NCBI RefSeq assembly: GCF_009759685.1
Contig: NZ_CP046654.1
Span: forward strand, 3,534,001-3,598,000
DNA: 64,000 nucleotides
From: Acinetobacter baumannii
Lineage (GTDB): Bacteria; Pseudomonadota; Gammaproteobacteria; Pseudomonadales; Moraxellaceae
Direction of reading: 5' to 3'
Shown here: one piece after another, positions 1 through 9,942 of the stretch
How positions within the stretch are numbered: position 1 is the stretch's first letter
Layout: each line of letters begins with the position of its first letter
The notes under the pieces: model-generated
What the model saw: the letters and a program-made list of their open reading frames with translations, nothing else
What the model was told of the DNA's origin: nothing
Database searches by the model: none
Position numbers and translations under genes: made by a program

Positions 1-90
1 TGCATCCCACAGCCATCCTAAATGATGATATTTGGCTTCTTGAAAATTTAACATATAGTCAATTTGATCAACATTAAACTTATTAATCAT
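1..90 (-). CDS. Partial small ORF downstream of the CDI immunity gene (cut by window edge)
   Basis: Only the first 30 codons are in the window; reading starts MINKFNVDQIDYML and is still open at the edge. Its ATG shares one base with the TAA stop of the preceding immunity-type gene (TAATG), which suggests translational coupling. Position after a cdiA-immunity pair suggests another small immunity or accessory CDI gene, but too little is visible to assign a family. Confidence 0.5.
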   Translation of the reverse strand, partial: MINKFNVDQIDYMLNFQEAKYHHLGWLWDA

Positions 91-509
91 TATGCCCACT
101 CTAAATGTTTTTCACCATTTTTAAGTGTATAGACCCAGACAGGTCTTAATGGACAAAAATCTTTATCATAAACAACAAGCCAAGTTCCGACATCAACAAC
201 ACCTAATTCCTCCGCATGTCGTTCTGATTGAGGGAATGATAGTTTGAACCATTCCAATTGCTCAGAGATAGGCATGTCATATAAAATTTCATCATTTTCG
301 CTTTTAGCAAGTAATAAATCACCATTTTTCATTAACTTTTCTAAAATATAGAAAAATATTGTTTTTTTTAAATCAAAGTTATTGTCCACAATTTCATAAA
401 ATTCTAAATCATTACCTAATCGACTAATTGATAGCCAAATACCATCTAATGCCTGAAACTTAGGCGATTTCATTAATTCATTAAAATGTTTATCAATTAA
501 ATTAAACAT
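90..509 (-). CDS. cdiI: Probable CDI immunity protein (CdiI-like)
   Basis: A 139-residue soluble, acidic protein without signal peptide or membrane segment, starting 11 bases after the cdiA stop. In the CDI systems of the E. coli type, the small gene directly after cdiA encodes the cytosolic immunity protein that binds and neutralises the toxic C-terminal domain of its own CdiA. The role is inferred from position, size and the AT-rich composition it shares with the cdiA 3' end. I do not recognise conserved residues that would place it in a named immunity family with certainty; a DUF596-type assignment is only a guess. It overlaps the next small ORF by one base. Confidence 0.65.
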   Translation of the reverse strand: MFNLIDKHFNELMKSPKFQALDGIWLSISRLGNDLEFYEIVDNNFDLKKTIFFYILEKLMKNGDLLLAKSENDEILYDMPISEQLEWFKLSFPQSERHAEELGVVDVGTWLVVYDKDFCPLRPVWVYTLKNGEKHLEWA

Positions 510-520
510 TATCTACTCCA

Positions 521-3500
521 TTATCTAAACTTAATTTCTATTTTTTCTTTAGGAGATAACCCTAACGAATTATTAATACCTGGATTACCCTGAATATCAA
601 TTGTCCATCTAGCTCTAGTCTGACTTGCTGAGCTTGAAACACTTCGTAAGCGGATTTGTTGCCCATTACCCAAAGTTGCCACATAAATTTGTTTATCACC
701 ATTACCTACCGCTTTAAGAGGAACCGTACCAGCTAATTGCTGCGCATACTCTTTAATATTATTAGATGTTAATTTTTGGCTATCCAATATAACAGTTGTC
801 TGACTATTTACAGGATTGTAGCCTTTTTTAATGTCTAACCCTGCAATTGTTAACGTATTTCTTGAGTTGGTCTTTGTAAAAAGCTCTGCAATTTCTTTTT
901 CAGGGGCAATATACGTCACACGTTTAATAACTTTTTTGCCACCTTCTGAAACTATTCCTAGACCTTTACTGGTTAAATTTCCAAGAATGGCACGCTCAAC
1001 ATAAGCCGTACCTTTTTCAATAGCTAATTGCTCTAAAGATTTTTTACCATCAACAACATCTTGTACATCTCTATAAATTTGGTAAGCACTATAAGCTCTA
1101 TCTGCAATCATTACTGCAGCAATTAATGGCACCCAAAAAGCATTATTAGTAACAGCTGTTTCTGAGGCTTGCTGTGCAATAGCAGTATCATATCCTGTTG
1201 CTGCCGCTATCGTAACAGCCATTGCATTACTAATATTAGTTATTAATTTTTGATCACTAGAATATTGTTTCATATATTCTGCAACACTTTCACCAACAGC
1301 AGCACCAATTGCACCAGCGATACATTCACCACCTCCTATCGCAGCCCCAGTACAACCTGCTGTAGCATGAGCAACTTGGCTTAAAATATTTTTCATTAAT
1401 CCATCAGAAATAATTTCTTTATTCAAATGAATCTGATTCGCCATCGTTCCTTGAATAGCTGTCCCCAATGACTGATAAAGTAAATCCTCTAAACCATCTG
1501 AGAAGCTTTCTCCTGTAATAGTTGAATTTATTCCTGTCCTGATTGTTGTTTCAATAATTGCCGTTGCTGTTTTTGCTGCGAGATTCATTAATACGTCAGG
1601 TGTATTACCCAAGGCTTTCAAAGATTGCATTGTGGCTGTACCACCAACTTTATCTAACAATCCAGCTGTCACCACGGCTGTTGCTAAATTCCTAACTGTA
1701 TCTTTAGAACCCAAATCTTTTAGCGTCTGTGTAACATTTCCCTGATTATTTACTAAGCCGATAGAGGCTTGAGTTGCTATAGAAGTTAAAGCCGCATTAA
1801 CCATTATTCCTGTGGTGGTATAAGTCGTTACTCCTGCTGCTGTAGTAGTTGCTAAAGTCATTCCACCAAATGTTGTAATTGTTCCTCCTCCAGCTGCAGC
1901 TACAGTAGTTGTCCCCACTGCTGCTGTGGTCGTTCCTGCACCAGCTGCGGCAGTAGTCCCAATCAATGCTGTTCCTGCTCCATAAGTTAAAACGGCAACA
2001 ATAATTGCAATAATTGCTGCACCAGCACCTGTTAAACCTTGTGATTTATAATCCCAATCTTTTTGGGTTAATAAAACTGTTTGCCAATCAACATCTTTTC
2101 GGTTAACTAATTCTTTAAGATATGCATTTCCTGGCTGATTAGCCAGTTTTAGAATTTCATCCCGCAACTCAACTTTATTAGCGTCTTTTTCACTGATTGG
2201 AACTTGCACACTCAAACCACCAGCGGCTTTAAAGGTAGGTAAAACTGGCCCATTAAAACTTGGTAGCTGAGCAGTTTCAGTAATTGAGCCTTTATCTTGC
2301 ATTGACTGCCAGACTACAGAATTCTTTTCTTTTTTAACTAGGTCAGTAATAGATGTTTTCGCGGCAATGAGATCTAACTTACCACCAGCTTCGATAGTTG
2401 CGTCTTTTAAATATTCAAACTCGGTTCCAACAAGTCGGGTATCAAATCCTGATTTAGTACCAATGTAATCTGCCTTTAAGATTGCAGGTAATTCAGTAAC
2501 CTGCGTACGAGTTGCATTAGTTTTAGAAGTATTGTATTTAATTCCAGCAAACGATGATTTTTTTGTAATATCTACATTACTATCAGAACTCTCTTCGACT
2601 GTATAAAAGTTAAGATTCCCCCCAGAATTAATCGTAATTTTTCCACCATCAGCAGTAAAGCGCCCAGAATAAATATCAATATTATTATCTGGATTTTTAG
2701 CATCTACAGATGGATCTAGTTTTTTCGTTTCAATAAAAATATTTTTTCCAGAAATATCAACTGAAGCTGCATTAGTATCATTACTCTCAGCTACAGTCGT
2801 AATATATTTTTTCTTTAAACCACCCCAAGATTTTTTCTTTTCAGTAGTTATTGTACGGTCATAACTTTGTTCAACTGCGGCATCAAATAAAATACTTTTA
2901 TTTGATTCTATTTTTACGTCACTATTTTTTGATGTAATACCTGTGGCTTGTAAGACTAGATTATCATCTTTAGTTTTACCTACAGTTCTTATGTTAACCC
3001 CTTTATCACCATTAATAATGGTAGGGCTAACTAATGTTCGCATACTATAATTATCGTCATTTTCATTTCCTTTATCATAGAAATCTGTATGACCATCAAT
3101 AATAATACTTGTATTTAATATTCTTGGCTGTGAATTAGTCTCTGTAGTGGTTGTAGATTTATACTGTTCGGCTAAAACACCACTTGCTTCTAAATTTACC
3201 TGCCCCGTTTGAGCAGAAATATTTCCTCCACTAATAGATAGTCCTTTAGCAGATGTAATATTTATATTTCCTGATTTTGAAGTTAATTTAGTTTCAGTAT
3301 GCTCTGAACCATTTATACTATTTTTAAAAAAACTTATGTTAGCTTCCACATCCTTAATAATTACTTTAAGTTTGTTAGATGGACCATTTATTTCTGGATA
3401 TTTTTCCTCTAAATTATTTTGCATTATTGTTATTTCATCCAATAACTTTTGGCCTACTCCTTTAGTAAAAGGAAGTTTCATCATTTGTTCAATTTTTTTT

Positions 3501-6500
3501 CTTTTCTCAAGAATACTATCTAATTCTGACTTATAATCATTATATCTGGCTTTATTTATTAACTCAGACTCTTCTTTAATTAAACTATTATTTAAATCTT
3601 TCAACTCATCATTAAGTTCTTTCGTATATTTTAGACTAACAACTTCTTTAAGACTATTTTTTATCCCATCAATCAGCACTTCATCTTTACTTGAAACGAT
3701 CTTAATATCTTTTTGCGCGGTTAATTGTGAACCTTGAATATCAACTTTAGCACCCTCTAAATTGATACCACCATTTGCTGTATCCAACTTAACAACTTGT
3801 TCTGATCCATTCCCCGCAGTACCGCCATAGCCTTTTAAAGTCAAAGTGCCTGTTTTAGAAACAAGTTCAATATCACCTACCGCCTTTAAGCTATAAACTT
3901 TTGGGTCAATCGTTAAGTTAGAATTTGTTTGAATAGTTAGGTCACCATTTAAACTATTTAACTTTGTATCATTCTTAAGTAAATCACTTCCGACCGCATT
4001 TAAGTTCAATCCAGTCTGACCTAGAATAAAACCACCCGCTTCTAATAGAACAGCTCCGCCGGTTAAATTTGTATTTTGTAATACTTGGTTTCCTGTAGCC
4101 GTTACAGAGGTGACACCCTTAGATGTTAAGTTTGTTACTTTATTCGCAATCCATTTGGTCGCTGGCGTATACTCAGCATTGCTATAAACCGTACGGCCAG
4201 AGCTTACTGCCAGATGCTGGTCTGAAGTAGCATTCACGCCCTGTAAAGTCAGTAAATCTTTTGCATAGAGTTCAGTATTACCTTTTGACGTTAATACGCT
4301 ATCGATAATTGTACTCATGCCTGCTCTACTATTGATCGCAAGTTTACCAACCGTAGAGCCTAGATCTGTATTTTGGATTTTAATATCGGATTTGCTATTT
4401 TCTATCGAAACAGTTTGTCCTTTTAAAACATTATTTACCGTTTTAAATCGGCCCGTATCCCCAGTAACAACTACATCATTATTAGCTTTTAAATTTATTC
4501 CATTATTACTCGAAACTAATATATCGCCCTGACTTGCATTAACTTGTACCGATTGCAAGTTAACGGTGCCATCACCAATCGAGCCAAGTGTTACCCCTTT
4601 TAAGCCACTAATAACCGTCTGATCAGTTGTTAATTCATCTTTATCAGCTGAAGGCATCGCCTTGCTTGTCTGGGTCGAGTTTAAATTTATATTTTTATTC
4701 GCGAGTATAGAAATCTTTCCAGCCGAAGATGTGGCCTTTAAGCTATTTGCAGTAACTCCACCAGCAAGTGCGGTTAGATTAATATCACCTTGAGCCTTGA
4801 GTGCCTGACTTAAAACAAGATCAGCAATTTCAGAACTCACATCAATATTCTTTTGTGAGGTCAATGCACTATTGAGTGCTATTTGATTGGCATGTAGTTG
4901 AATACTATCTTTATTCGAGATTTCTTTTGCCGTAACGGTTAAATTATTGGCTGCATCAAGCTGAACCATGCCTGTAATAAGGGGAAGTGCCTTGTCAGCA
5001 TTGTTCCAGACCAGATCACGTCCACTGTAGGCTTTAATGTTTTTAACTCTTGTTGCAGCGTTTTCAAGTGAAAATCCAAGATTCTTTAGGTTTAAATCTC
5101 CTGAACTATAAAGGTTAAGATCTTTACCCGCATAAATCGTTCCGCCTTGAAGATCAATCAGGTTTTGGGTATTAGCTGAATTTGCTTGTAGATTGATTGA
5201 ACCTAAAGATGCCTGTATATGGTTCTCAGTAAGTGATAACTTACCATTACTTAAAACATTTAAATCTTTGGCAGCAATCAGTTTTGCGCCTTTGGCTGCA
5301 ACCAAGTCTTTTTGTACCTGTATGCTTGCTGTACCACGGTTACTGGTGATGCCTGCGTTAGCTGCCAGATTGATGTTCGCTGCATCAACATATACATCCC
5401 CGCTCTGCGCATCATTAAAAATTCGACTATTAGCTGCTAAATTTAAATTACCTTTAGTATTGATCATTAAAGGAGAGGAAGCCAAGCTACCGTTATTAAT
5501 AATAATTTCTTTAGCATTTACATTCAGGTTATTACCTGAATCGATATTTAACATGCTATTACTATTAATACTACCTGATGAGTTGATATCGGCAGCTGCA
5601 CCCGTACCCGTTGTTTGTATGTTCACTAAACCTTGAGTTTTACTGTTCGAACTGATTGTACCACTGTGTTCAATCTTTCCGGCACTGGTAATTACCAGAT
5701 TGTTTACTGCTTGAATAGTCCCAGCGTTAGTCACACCTAAACCTTTTTCAGTTCCCATCAAATAAATGTTGTTGGCATACATCCCACCCAGTGCTTTAAC
5801 ATCCACAGCCAATGTTGGTGCTGTTCCAGTACCTGTTTTAGCTGTAACATCCTGTAAATCTGCACTGACATTATTTGCCCCGGCAATCACCTGAATATCA
5901 TTTTTAGCACGTAGCTCAGCACTAAGCTCTAATGCACGCGCATAGAGATCCACATAATTTGCATCGTTATTATTTCCACCCAAACCAAATTTAGAATTAG
6001 GGTTTGCTGAGACCGTAATTTTTCCTTGGTCAACCGTAAACTGCTTGATACTGCCATCAGCATTTAACTGAGGTTTACCTGTGGTGAAAATTGCCTTGTT
6101 GGCATTAATAAAGCCACCACCTTTAATACTAATACCAGACGGGTTGGCAATAATCACATCAGCCATTTGCCCTGCAACTTCCAAGTTCCCCTCAAAGCGT
6201 GAAGCGGCTGATGAATTTACTTCATTTAAAATAACTCGTGCTTCACCTGTAGCTAAAAATGGGTTCGCTGCAACGTTTCCTACTGTTTTTGTCGTAGCAC
6301 CCTGACGGCTGTTATTGAGTACTGCACCTTCAGCCAACACATCAAACTGTTTATAAATATTATGGGATATCCCATTTTTTGGAGTTTGAATATTAACGAC
6401 AGGAACGACTGTACCTGCTGAGTTCTTTCCAGCACCAATAACTGCTCTATTCGCAGCATTTGCGGCACTGTCCGCTACAATACCCGCATACACAGGTGCT

Positions 6501-6706
6501 AAAGGCATCCACAGGCTAATACTGGCAACCAATGCTTTCACTTGCCAGAGTTGATGAAATGCCTGAGATTCAGTTTTATCAATATTGCTCTGGGTACTTA
6601 CTTCACTTTGACCAGAAGTCTTGGTTTGGCTTCGTACATTTTCGGCCACCGCCACAAACATTTGACGTGCTTTGCTATAAATAATGCGATAACTATTCTT
6701 GTTCAT
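521..6706 (-). CDS. cdiA: CdiA-type contact-dependent inhibition toxin / filamentous haemagglutinin (TpsA exoprotein)
   Basis: A 2061-residue two-partner secretion exoprotein. The N-terminus has an extended signal peptide region (residues 1-27, starting MNKNSYRIIYSKARQMFVAV) and a hydrophobic signal near 58-75. A TPS haemagglutination domain follows at about 85-300, with the motif IIANPSGI. The long middle consists of haemagglutinin-like beta-helix repeats rich in 'LNAxGDI' type units. A Gly/Ala/Thr-rich hydrophobic pretoxin region lies around 1555-1720. The motif ETAVTNN ends near residue 1852, in the place usually held by VENN in CDI proteins. The last ~207 residues begin with a hydrophobic stretch and end in a compact basic domain containing ARWTIDI. 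That domain is probably the toxin, but I do not recognise its activity. CdiB lies 24 bases upstream and the immunity gene directly downstream. Confidence 0.9.
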   Translation of the reverse strand: MNKNSYRIIYSKARQMFVAVAENVRSQTKTSGQSEVSTQSNIDKTESQAFHQLWQVKALVASISLWMPLAPVYAGIVADSAANAANRAVIGAGKNSAGTVVPVVNIQTPKNGISHNIYKQFDVLAEGAVLNNSRQGATTKTVGNVAANPFLATGEARVILNEVNSSAASRFEGNLEVAGQMADVIIANPSGISIKGGGFINANKAIFTTGKPQLNADGSIKQFTVDQGKITVSANPNSKFGLGGNNNDANYVDLYARALELSAELRAKNDIQVIAGANNVSADLQDVTAKTGTGTAPTLAVDVKALGGMYANNIYLMGTEKGLGVTNAGTIQAVNNLVITSAGKIEHSGTISSNSKTQGLVNIQTTGTGAAADINSSGSINSNSMLNIDSGNNLNVNAKEIIINNGSLASSPLMINTKGNLNLAANSRIFNDAQSGDVYVDAANINLAANAGITSNRGTASIQVQKDLVAAKGAKLIAAKDLNVLSNGKLSLTENHIQASLGSINLQANSANTQNLIDLQGGTIYAGKDLNLYSSGDLNLKNLGFSLENAATRVKNIKAYSGRDLVWNNADKALPLITGMVQLDAANNLTVTAKEISNKDSIQLHANQIALNSALTSQKNIDVSSEIADLVLSQALKAQGDINLTALAGGVTANSLKATSSAGKISILANKNINLNSTQTSKAMPSADKDELTTDQTVISGLKGVTLGSIGDGTVNLQSVQVNASQGDILVSSNNGINLKANNDVVVTGDTGRFKTVNNVLKGQTVSIENSKSDIKIQNTDLGSTVGKLAINSRAGMSTIIDSVLTSKGNTELYAKDLLTLQGVNATSDQHLAVSSGRTVYSNAEYTPATKWIANKVTNLTSKGVTSVTATGNQVLQNTNLTGGAVLLEAGGFILGQTGLNLNAVGSDLLKNDTKLNSLNGDLTIQTNSNLTIDPKVYSLKAVGDIELVSKTGTLTLKGYGGTAGNGSEQVVKLDTANGGINLEGAKVDIQGSQLTAQKDIKIVSSKDEVLIDGIKNSLKEVVSLKYTKELNDELKDLNNSLIKEESELINKARYNDYKSELDSILEKRKKIEQMMKLPFTKGVGQKLLDEITIMQNNLEEKYPEINGPSNKLKVIIKDVEANISFFKNSINGSEHTETKLTSKSGNINITSAKGLSISGGNISAQTGQVNLEASGVLAEQYKSTTTTETNSQPRILNTSIIIDGHTDFYDKGNENDDNYSMRTLVSPTIINGDKGVNIRTVGKTKDDNLVLQATGITSKNSDVKIESNKSILFDAAVEQSYDRTITTEKKKSWGGLKKKYITTVAESNDTNAASVDISGKNIFIETKKLDPSVDAKNPDNNIDIYSGRFTADGGKITINSGGNLNFYTVEESSDSNVDITKKSSFAGIKYNTSKTNATRTQVTELPAILKADYIGTKSGFDTRLVGTEFEYLKDATIEAGGKLDLIAAKTSITDLVKKEKNSVVWQSMQDKGSITETAQLPSFNGPVLPTFKAAGGLSVQVPISEKDANKVELRDEILKLANQPGNAYLKELVNRKDVDWQTVLLTQKDWDYKSQGLTGAGAAIIAIIVAVLTYGAGTALIGTTAAAGAGTTTAAVGTTTVAAAGGGTITTFGGMTLATTTAAGVTTYTTTGIMVNAALTSIATQASIGLVNNQGNVTQTLKDLGSKDTVRNLATAVVTAGLLDKVGGTATMQSLKALGNTPDVLMNLAAKTATAIIETTIRTGINSTITGESFSDGLEDLLYQSLGTAIQGTMANQIHLNKEIISDGLMKNILSQVAHATAGCTGAAIGGGECIAGAIGAAVGESVAEYMKQYSSDQKLITNISNAMAVTIAAATGYDTAIAQQASETAVTNNAFWVPLIAAVMIADRAYSAYQIYRDVQDVVDGKKSLEQLAIEKGTAYVERAILGNLTSKGLGIVSEGGKKVIKRVTYIAPEKEIAELFTKTNSRNTLTIAGLDIKKGYNPVNSQTTVILDSQKLTSNNIKEYAQQLAGTVPLKAVGNGDKQIYVATLGNGQQIRLRSVSSSASQTRARWTIDIQGNPGINNSLGLSPKEKIEIKFR

Positions 6707-6730
6707 GAATTAAGTCTTTTCTAAAGTAAA

Positions 6731-8473
6731 TTAATAAGAGAGATTGATACTAAAACCGGTAATCCAGTCTTTTTTTATGCTGTCAGGTGCAATCAGCCCG
6801 CGACCTGTAAAGGCATCCAGATAAAAACTATTTTGATAGGTGCGCAGACCTAAAACACTCCCGAGTAAATAACGCTGACCCGGTATGCTATTGCGGCCAT
6901 TTACCCAGCCCTGATCAACTGCCATGTAAAACTGGGTATTTGGAATTGGTGCATTCAAGCTGATTTCTTGCTGTAGATACTGGCCGTTATCTCCTGAAAG
7001 CATGAGTTCACCATCGAAGCCACGCACGCTATAGCGCCCACCAATATAAAAGCGGTCATTGGGTACTAAAATTTTAGGTGCATATTGCCCACGCCAGTTA
7101 AGTCGGTACTGGGCAGGTTTATCGAGCAAAAGAAATGGGGTGATATAACGCAGATCTGCACTCCAAAGCGGAGCACGGGAGTAACCTTCAACAGGAAGAT
7201 GGTTTCCGTAAACATCGGTAATATTTTCTTCTGGTGCAGTTCGGGCACCCACCCCCATCCCACGACGGTAATCGATGCTGCCGTCTAATACCGCATTTCC
7301 TAAATATTGACGGTGTTGAACGCCTAAATTCCAGCCTGAGGTTCTTCGGTGTAAAACATTAATTTCAATATCGTCAATAAAACTTTGGCTTTCTTTATGA
7401 TAAAGCTTTCCATACACGCTGGTTTTATGTTGCCCACTACGGCTAATCACACGAGATAAATTTAGGTTGGCTTGCTGACTGTTGCCATGGTAAAGCAGTG
7501 GACCATTCCCTCCTAAGACTGTTTGCTTATATTGATAGTCATTGTAGCTAAAACCTAAATCATAATAACCAACAGGCAACTGATAACTAATGAAATAACT
7601 TCGGTTTAAATCTTCATGAAAGTTATCTAATGAGTGACTCACGTTTAACGATAAAATATCATTTAAATGAAACGGGTTATTGATACCTATCCCAATATTC
7701 CCCATATAGGTACCAGTGTCCTGATTACCCGAATCATCTACACTTAAATTGAAATTAACTTTTTGTAGTGCTTGAAGTTTGAGTATTAAATCGCTATAGC
7801 CCGTTAATTCTTTATCTTGAGCAGTTGCGGGAGTAATTTGCATATCTACCGCATAGACACGTTTTAGATTTTCCAGCCCCTGATCGAGCCTTTTTAGGTT
7901 CACAATGTCGCCAGCTTTAAATGGCAACCCAGTCTTAAGCTGTAATGAGGAAATTTTTCCTTCTTGTATAACAATCTTATTTAAGCGTCCGATTTGTATA
8001 CTCAGGTTTAGATTCCCCTGACTTAAGTCTTGCGGACTCACGACAATTTGACTGGTAATAAAACCTTTTTTTAAAAGTTCGTTTTGGGCATAGTTCACAA
8101 TGTTATGCAAACTTTGGGTACCAATACATTTACCCAGAATATCCTGTGGGTGTTTTTTTATGGCCTTAATCACAAAGTTAAATTGCTTTAAGTCAGATTC
8201 CGACTGACCAATTAAAGGGATAAGACTAATTTCTTTAACCGTTACGCATGGGCTTTCTTCAACAACCAGATGCTTAAAGTCCTGTAATGGCTTGGTGTTT
8301 TGATAATGAGTTTGCTGAGCAAGCTGGTCTTGTAATTGTTGGTTAAGCTCTTTTAAACGCTGATCTTGCAATACCTGACTGGGTAAAGAGACATCTTCAA
8401 TCGCATAAACATATTGATGAAAACCCGCAAAAAAAATAATAGAAGAAGTTATAAAGTTCTTAGTTAACATCAC
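6731..8473 (-). CDS. cdiB: CdiB, outer-membrane two-partner secretion transporter (FhaC/ShlB family)
   Basis: A 580-residue TpsB protein that exports and anchors CdiA. A signal peptide covers about residues 1-25 (ends VYA). An N-terminal helix/linker rich in Gln is followed by POTRA-type domains (about 75-230) and a C-terminal 16-strand beta barrel. The conserved substrate-interaction motif YSVRGFDGE occurs near residue 482. The protein ends in an aromatic residue (NLSY), as outer-membrane barrels do. It is the first gene of the cdiB-cdiA-immunity unit and precedes cdiA by only 24 bases, so co-transcription is likely. The 236 bases upstream are very AT-rich and presumably hold the promoter, but I cannot pick a clear -35/-10 pair. 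Confidence 0.92.
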   Translation of the reverse strand: MMLTKNFITSSIIFFAGFHQYVYAIEDVSLPSQVLQDQRLKELNQQLQDQLAQQTHYQNTKPLQDFKHLVVEESPCVTVKEISLIPLIGQSESDLKQFNFVIKAIKKHPQDILGKCIGTQSLHNIVNYAQNELLKKGFITSQIVVSPQDLSQGNLNLSIQIGRLNKIVIQEGKISSLQLKTGLPFKAGDIVNLKRLDQGLENLKRVYAVDMQITPATAQDKELTGYSDLILKLQALQKVNFNLSVDDSGNQDTGTYMGNIGIGINNPFHLNDILSLNVSHSLDNFHEDLNRSYFISYQLPVGYYDLGFSYNDYQYKQTVLGGNGPLLYHGNSQQANLNLSRVISRSGQHKTSVYGKLYHKESQSFIDDIEINVLHRRTSGWNLGVQHRQYLGNAVLDGSIDYRRGMGVGARTAPEENITDVYGNHLPVEGYSRAPLWSADLRYITPFLLLDKPAQYRLNWRGQYAPKILVPNDRFYIGGRYSVRGFDGELMLSGDNGQYLQQEISLNAPIPNTQFYMAVDQGWVNGRNSIPGQRYLLGSVLGLRTYQNSFYLDAFTGRGLIAPDSIKKDWITGFSINLSY

Positions 8474-8709
8474 ATATACAGAATTGTACGTATAAGAACT
8501 TTATTTTACACAAAAAAACATATTATTCAATTTTTCTCTATGTTTATGTAATATGAAATTCCTAGTAATTATTAATATTTATACTGTTTGAGCCTATTTT
8601 AAGTGTGTATTAGGAATGATTTTGCTAACTTATGAACAAATTTGGTAAAGAAACTTCGTCTTCAATTATTCCACATAATAACTTAATAATTTAGATGAAA
8701 ATCAAATAA

Positions 8710-9258
8710 TTAAATTTTTAAAAACCTCTCCACCACCACATCCCTCTCTTCCAAACTCTTTGAGCTTAAAATCTGGAACATCAAGCCATCAATTAGGTTT
8801 AAAACCAAATTGGCATTGGGTTTTAATGCATGGGTCTCTAAACTAAAAATGAGGTCAAAAATCTCATGAAGTAGCCATTTTCTATACTCAACCGCCATAC
8901 GGTAAGCGCTCACATACATATGTTTAATTTCAAAAAAGGCTTTAAGCAAAAGGTAATACAGGCTATTAAACTTAACATGTAAGTTTATAATTTCTTTGAG
9001 TTTGTACTTTGAAGTGCGGTAACGACTTGAGTAAATAATGGCAAGTACTTCTTCTTTCAGCAGGCTTTTTTGAAAAGCGATGCACATTTCAATTAACCGT
9101 TCTTTTGAGTGAAAGTAATTATAAAAAGTCGCCTTGGTTATTTTGGCTTCTTTAATAATTAGGTCTACGCCCGTCGTGTGAAAACCGTAAGTAACAAATA
9201 GACGTATGGCAGTATGAATAACCTGTAATTTTTTGGAAGAAGTTTTTAAATTTTGCAT
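8710..9258 (-). CDS. TetR/AcrR-family transcriptional regulator
   Basis: A 182-residue regulator with an N-terminal TetR helix-turn-helix (about residues 10-56; TTGVDLIIKEAKITKATFYN then YFHSKERL) and an all-helical ligand-binding remainder. The target is not evident. It lies between the CDI operon and the C4-like RNA, and no metabolic gene is adjacent on the same strand. The start is the ATG followed by QNLKTSSKKLQ. It could act on cdiB, whose promoter is 237 bases downstream of its stop, but nothing in the sequence proves this. Confidence 0.85.
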   Translation of the reverse strand: MQNLKTSSKKLQVIHTAIRLFVTYGFHTTGVDLIIKEAKITKATFYNYFHSKERLIEMCIAFQKSLLKEEVLAIIYSSRYRTSKYKLKEIINLHVKFNSLYYLLLKAFFEIKHMYVSAYRMAVEYRKWLLHEIFDLIFSLETHALKPNANLVLNLIDGLMFQILSSKSLEERDVVVERFLKI

Positions 9259-9306
9259 AGTTTTACCGTTATAAATTCTTGTTGTTTCTAAAAGAGATTA
9301 AAAAGC

Positions 9307-9338
9307 CTGTGCCTTTTCTGGGAGAAAAAAAGGCACAG
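9307..9338 (-). terminator. Rho-independent terminator-like hairpin (minus strand)
   Basis: Perfect 11-bp stem (CTGTGCCTTTT paired with AAAAGGCACAG) with a 10-base loop. On the minus strand it is followed by a T-run (GCTTTTTAAT). It would end a leftward transcript coming from the C4-like RNA region, before the TetR gene. Confidence 0.55.
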
Positions 9339-9494
9339 CAAAGCCGTAAAGACTGTGCTTGGCACATCTCAAGTTTTATTGTTGCTAAGTTTTGGTCGTG
9401 ACGATTTAAAGCCTGAAAAGCCTATAGGCAATCAAGCTTCTTTAAAGTGTTTTAAGTTGTGTCGAGATAGATTTTGACAGTGACTGCCAATAAT

Positions 9495-9745
9495 TTATGA
9501 ATGTGCATAGCCAACTCCTTCTTTTGGGAGTTCTGCCGAAACATTATAAATTATGGTGGCAGAACGGAAGCGGGTTGACGGACTGGTTTCAACTCCAGCA
9601 CACTCGAAAGTGTCCCACTCCCGTCCTACCGCTACGGGAGGGAACGAGGTGTGCACACAAGACTCTTCCTCAGAAGAAATAATCCTGATGTGGTTGAAAT
9701 AGCGGTCCGTCAAAACCGACTGGCAATGTAGGCCAGCCCGCAAAT
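9495..9745 (-). ncRNA. Structured RNA region resembling phage C4-like antisense RNA (Acinetobacter group I sRNA type)
   Basis: The segment has several clear stems. GTTCTGCC (9530s) pairs with GGCAGAAC about 25 bases later. A long-range pair joins 9573-9592 (GTTGACGGAC...TTTCAAC) with 9691-9713 in inverted order. CTCCCGT/ACGGGAG and CTGGC/GGCCAG form further hairpins. This architecture and the wording of the sequence match my memory of the C4-related RNAs that are repeated in Acinetobacter genomes and derived from P1/P7-type phage immunity regions. The minus strand is preferred because a terminator lies downstream in that direction (9307-9338). An 82-codon minus-strand ORF and a 61-codon plus-strand ORF overlap it and are probably by-products, although the minus ORF could be an ash-like phage peptide. 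Confidence 0.55.
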
Positions 9746-9942
9746 GGTAATCTTCAATATTTGAGCTGTCAATGTGAAATTGGCTAGAAATTATTTAATT
9801 AATTATTGTTTTTCATTTAATTACATAATTAAGGAAAACCTTAAATATTGGCTTAACAATTTGCTTTTATAACAGCACTCTAACGCTTTCTTTTTATTAT
9901 GACTGCGCTTGCTCGGCCATAAATATTTTAAATTTTGAGACT

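Noticed and set aside
5193..5636. 147-codon plus-strand ORF inside cdiA
   Set aside because: It is antisense to the repetitive middle of cdiA; its long open frame is a by-product of the repeat composition.
9495..9743. 82-codon minus-strand ORF and a 61-codon plus-strand ORF across the C4-like RNA
   Set aside because: The region is dominated by RNA stems, and both ORFs run through them. The minus ORF could be an ash-like phage peptide but lacks a convincing ribosome site, so it is noted under the RNA entry rather than called.
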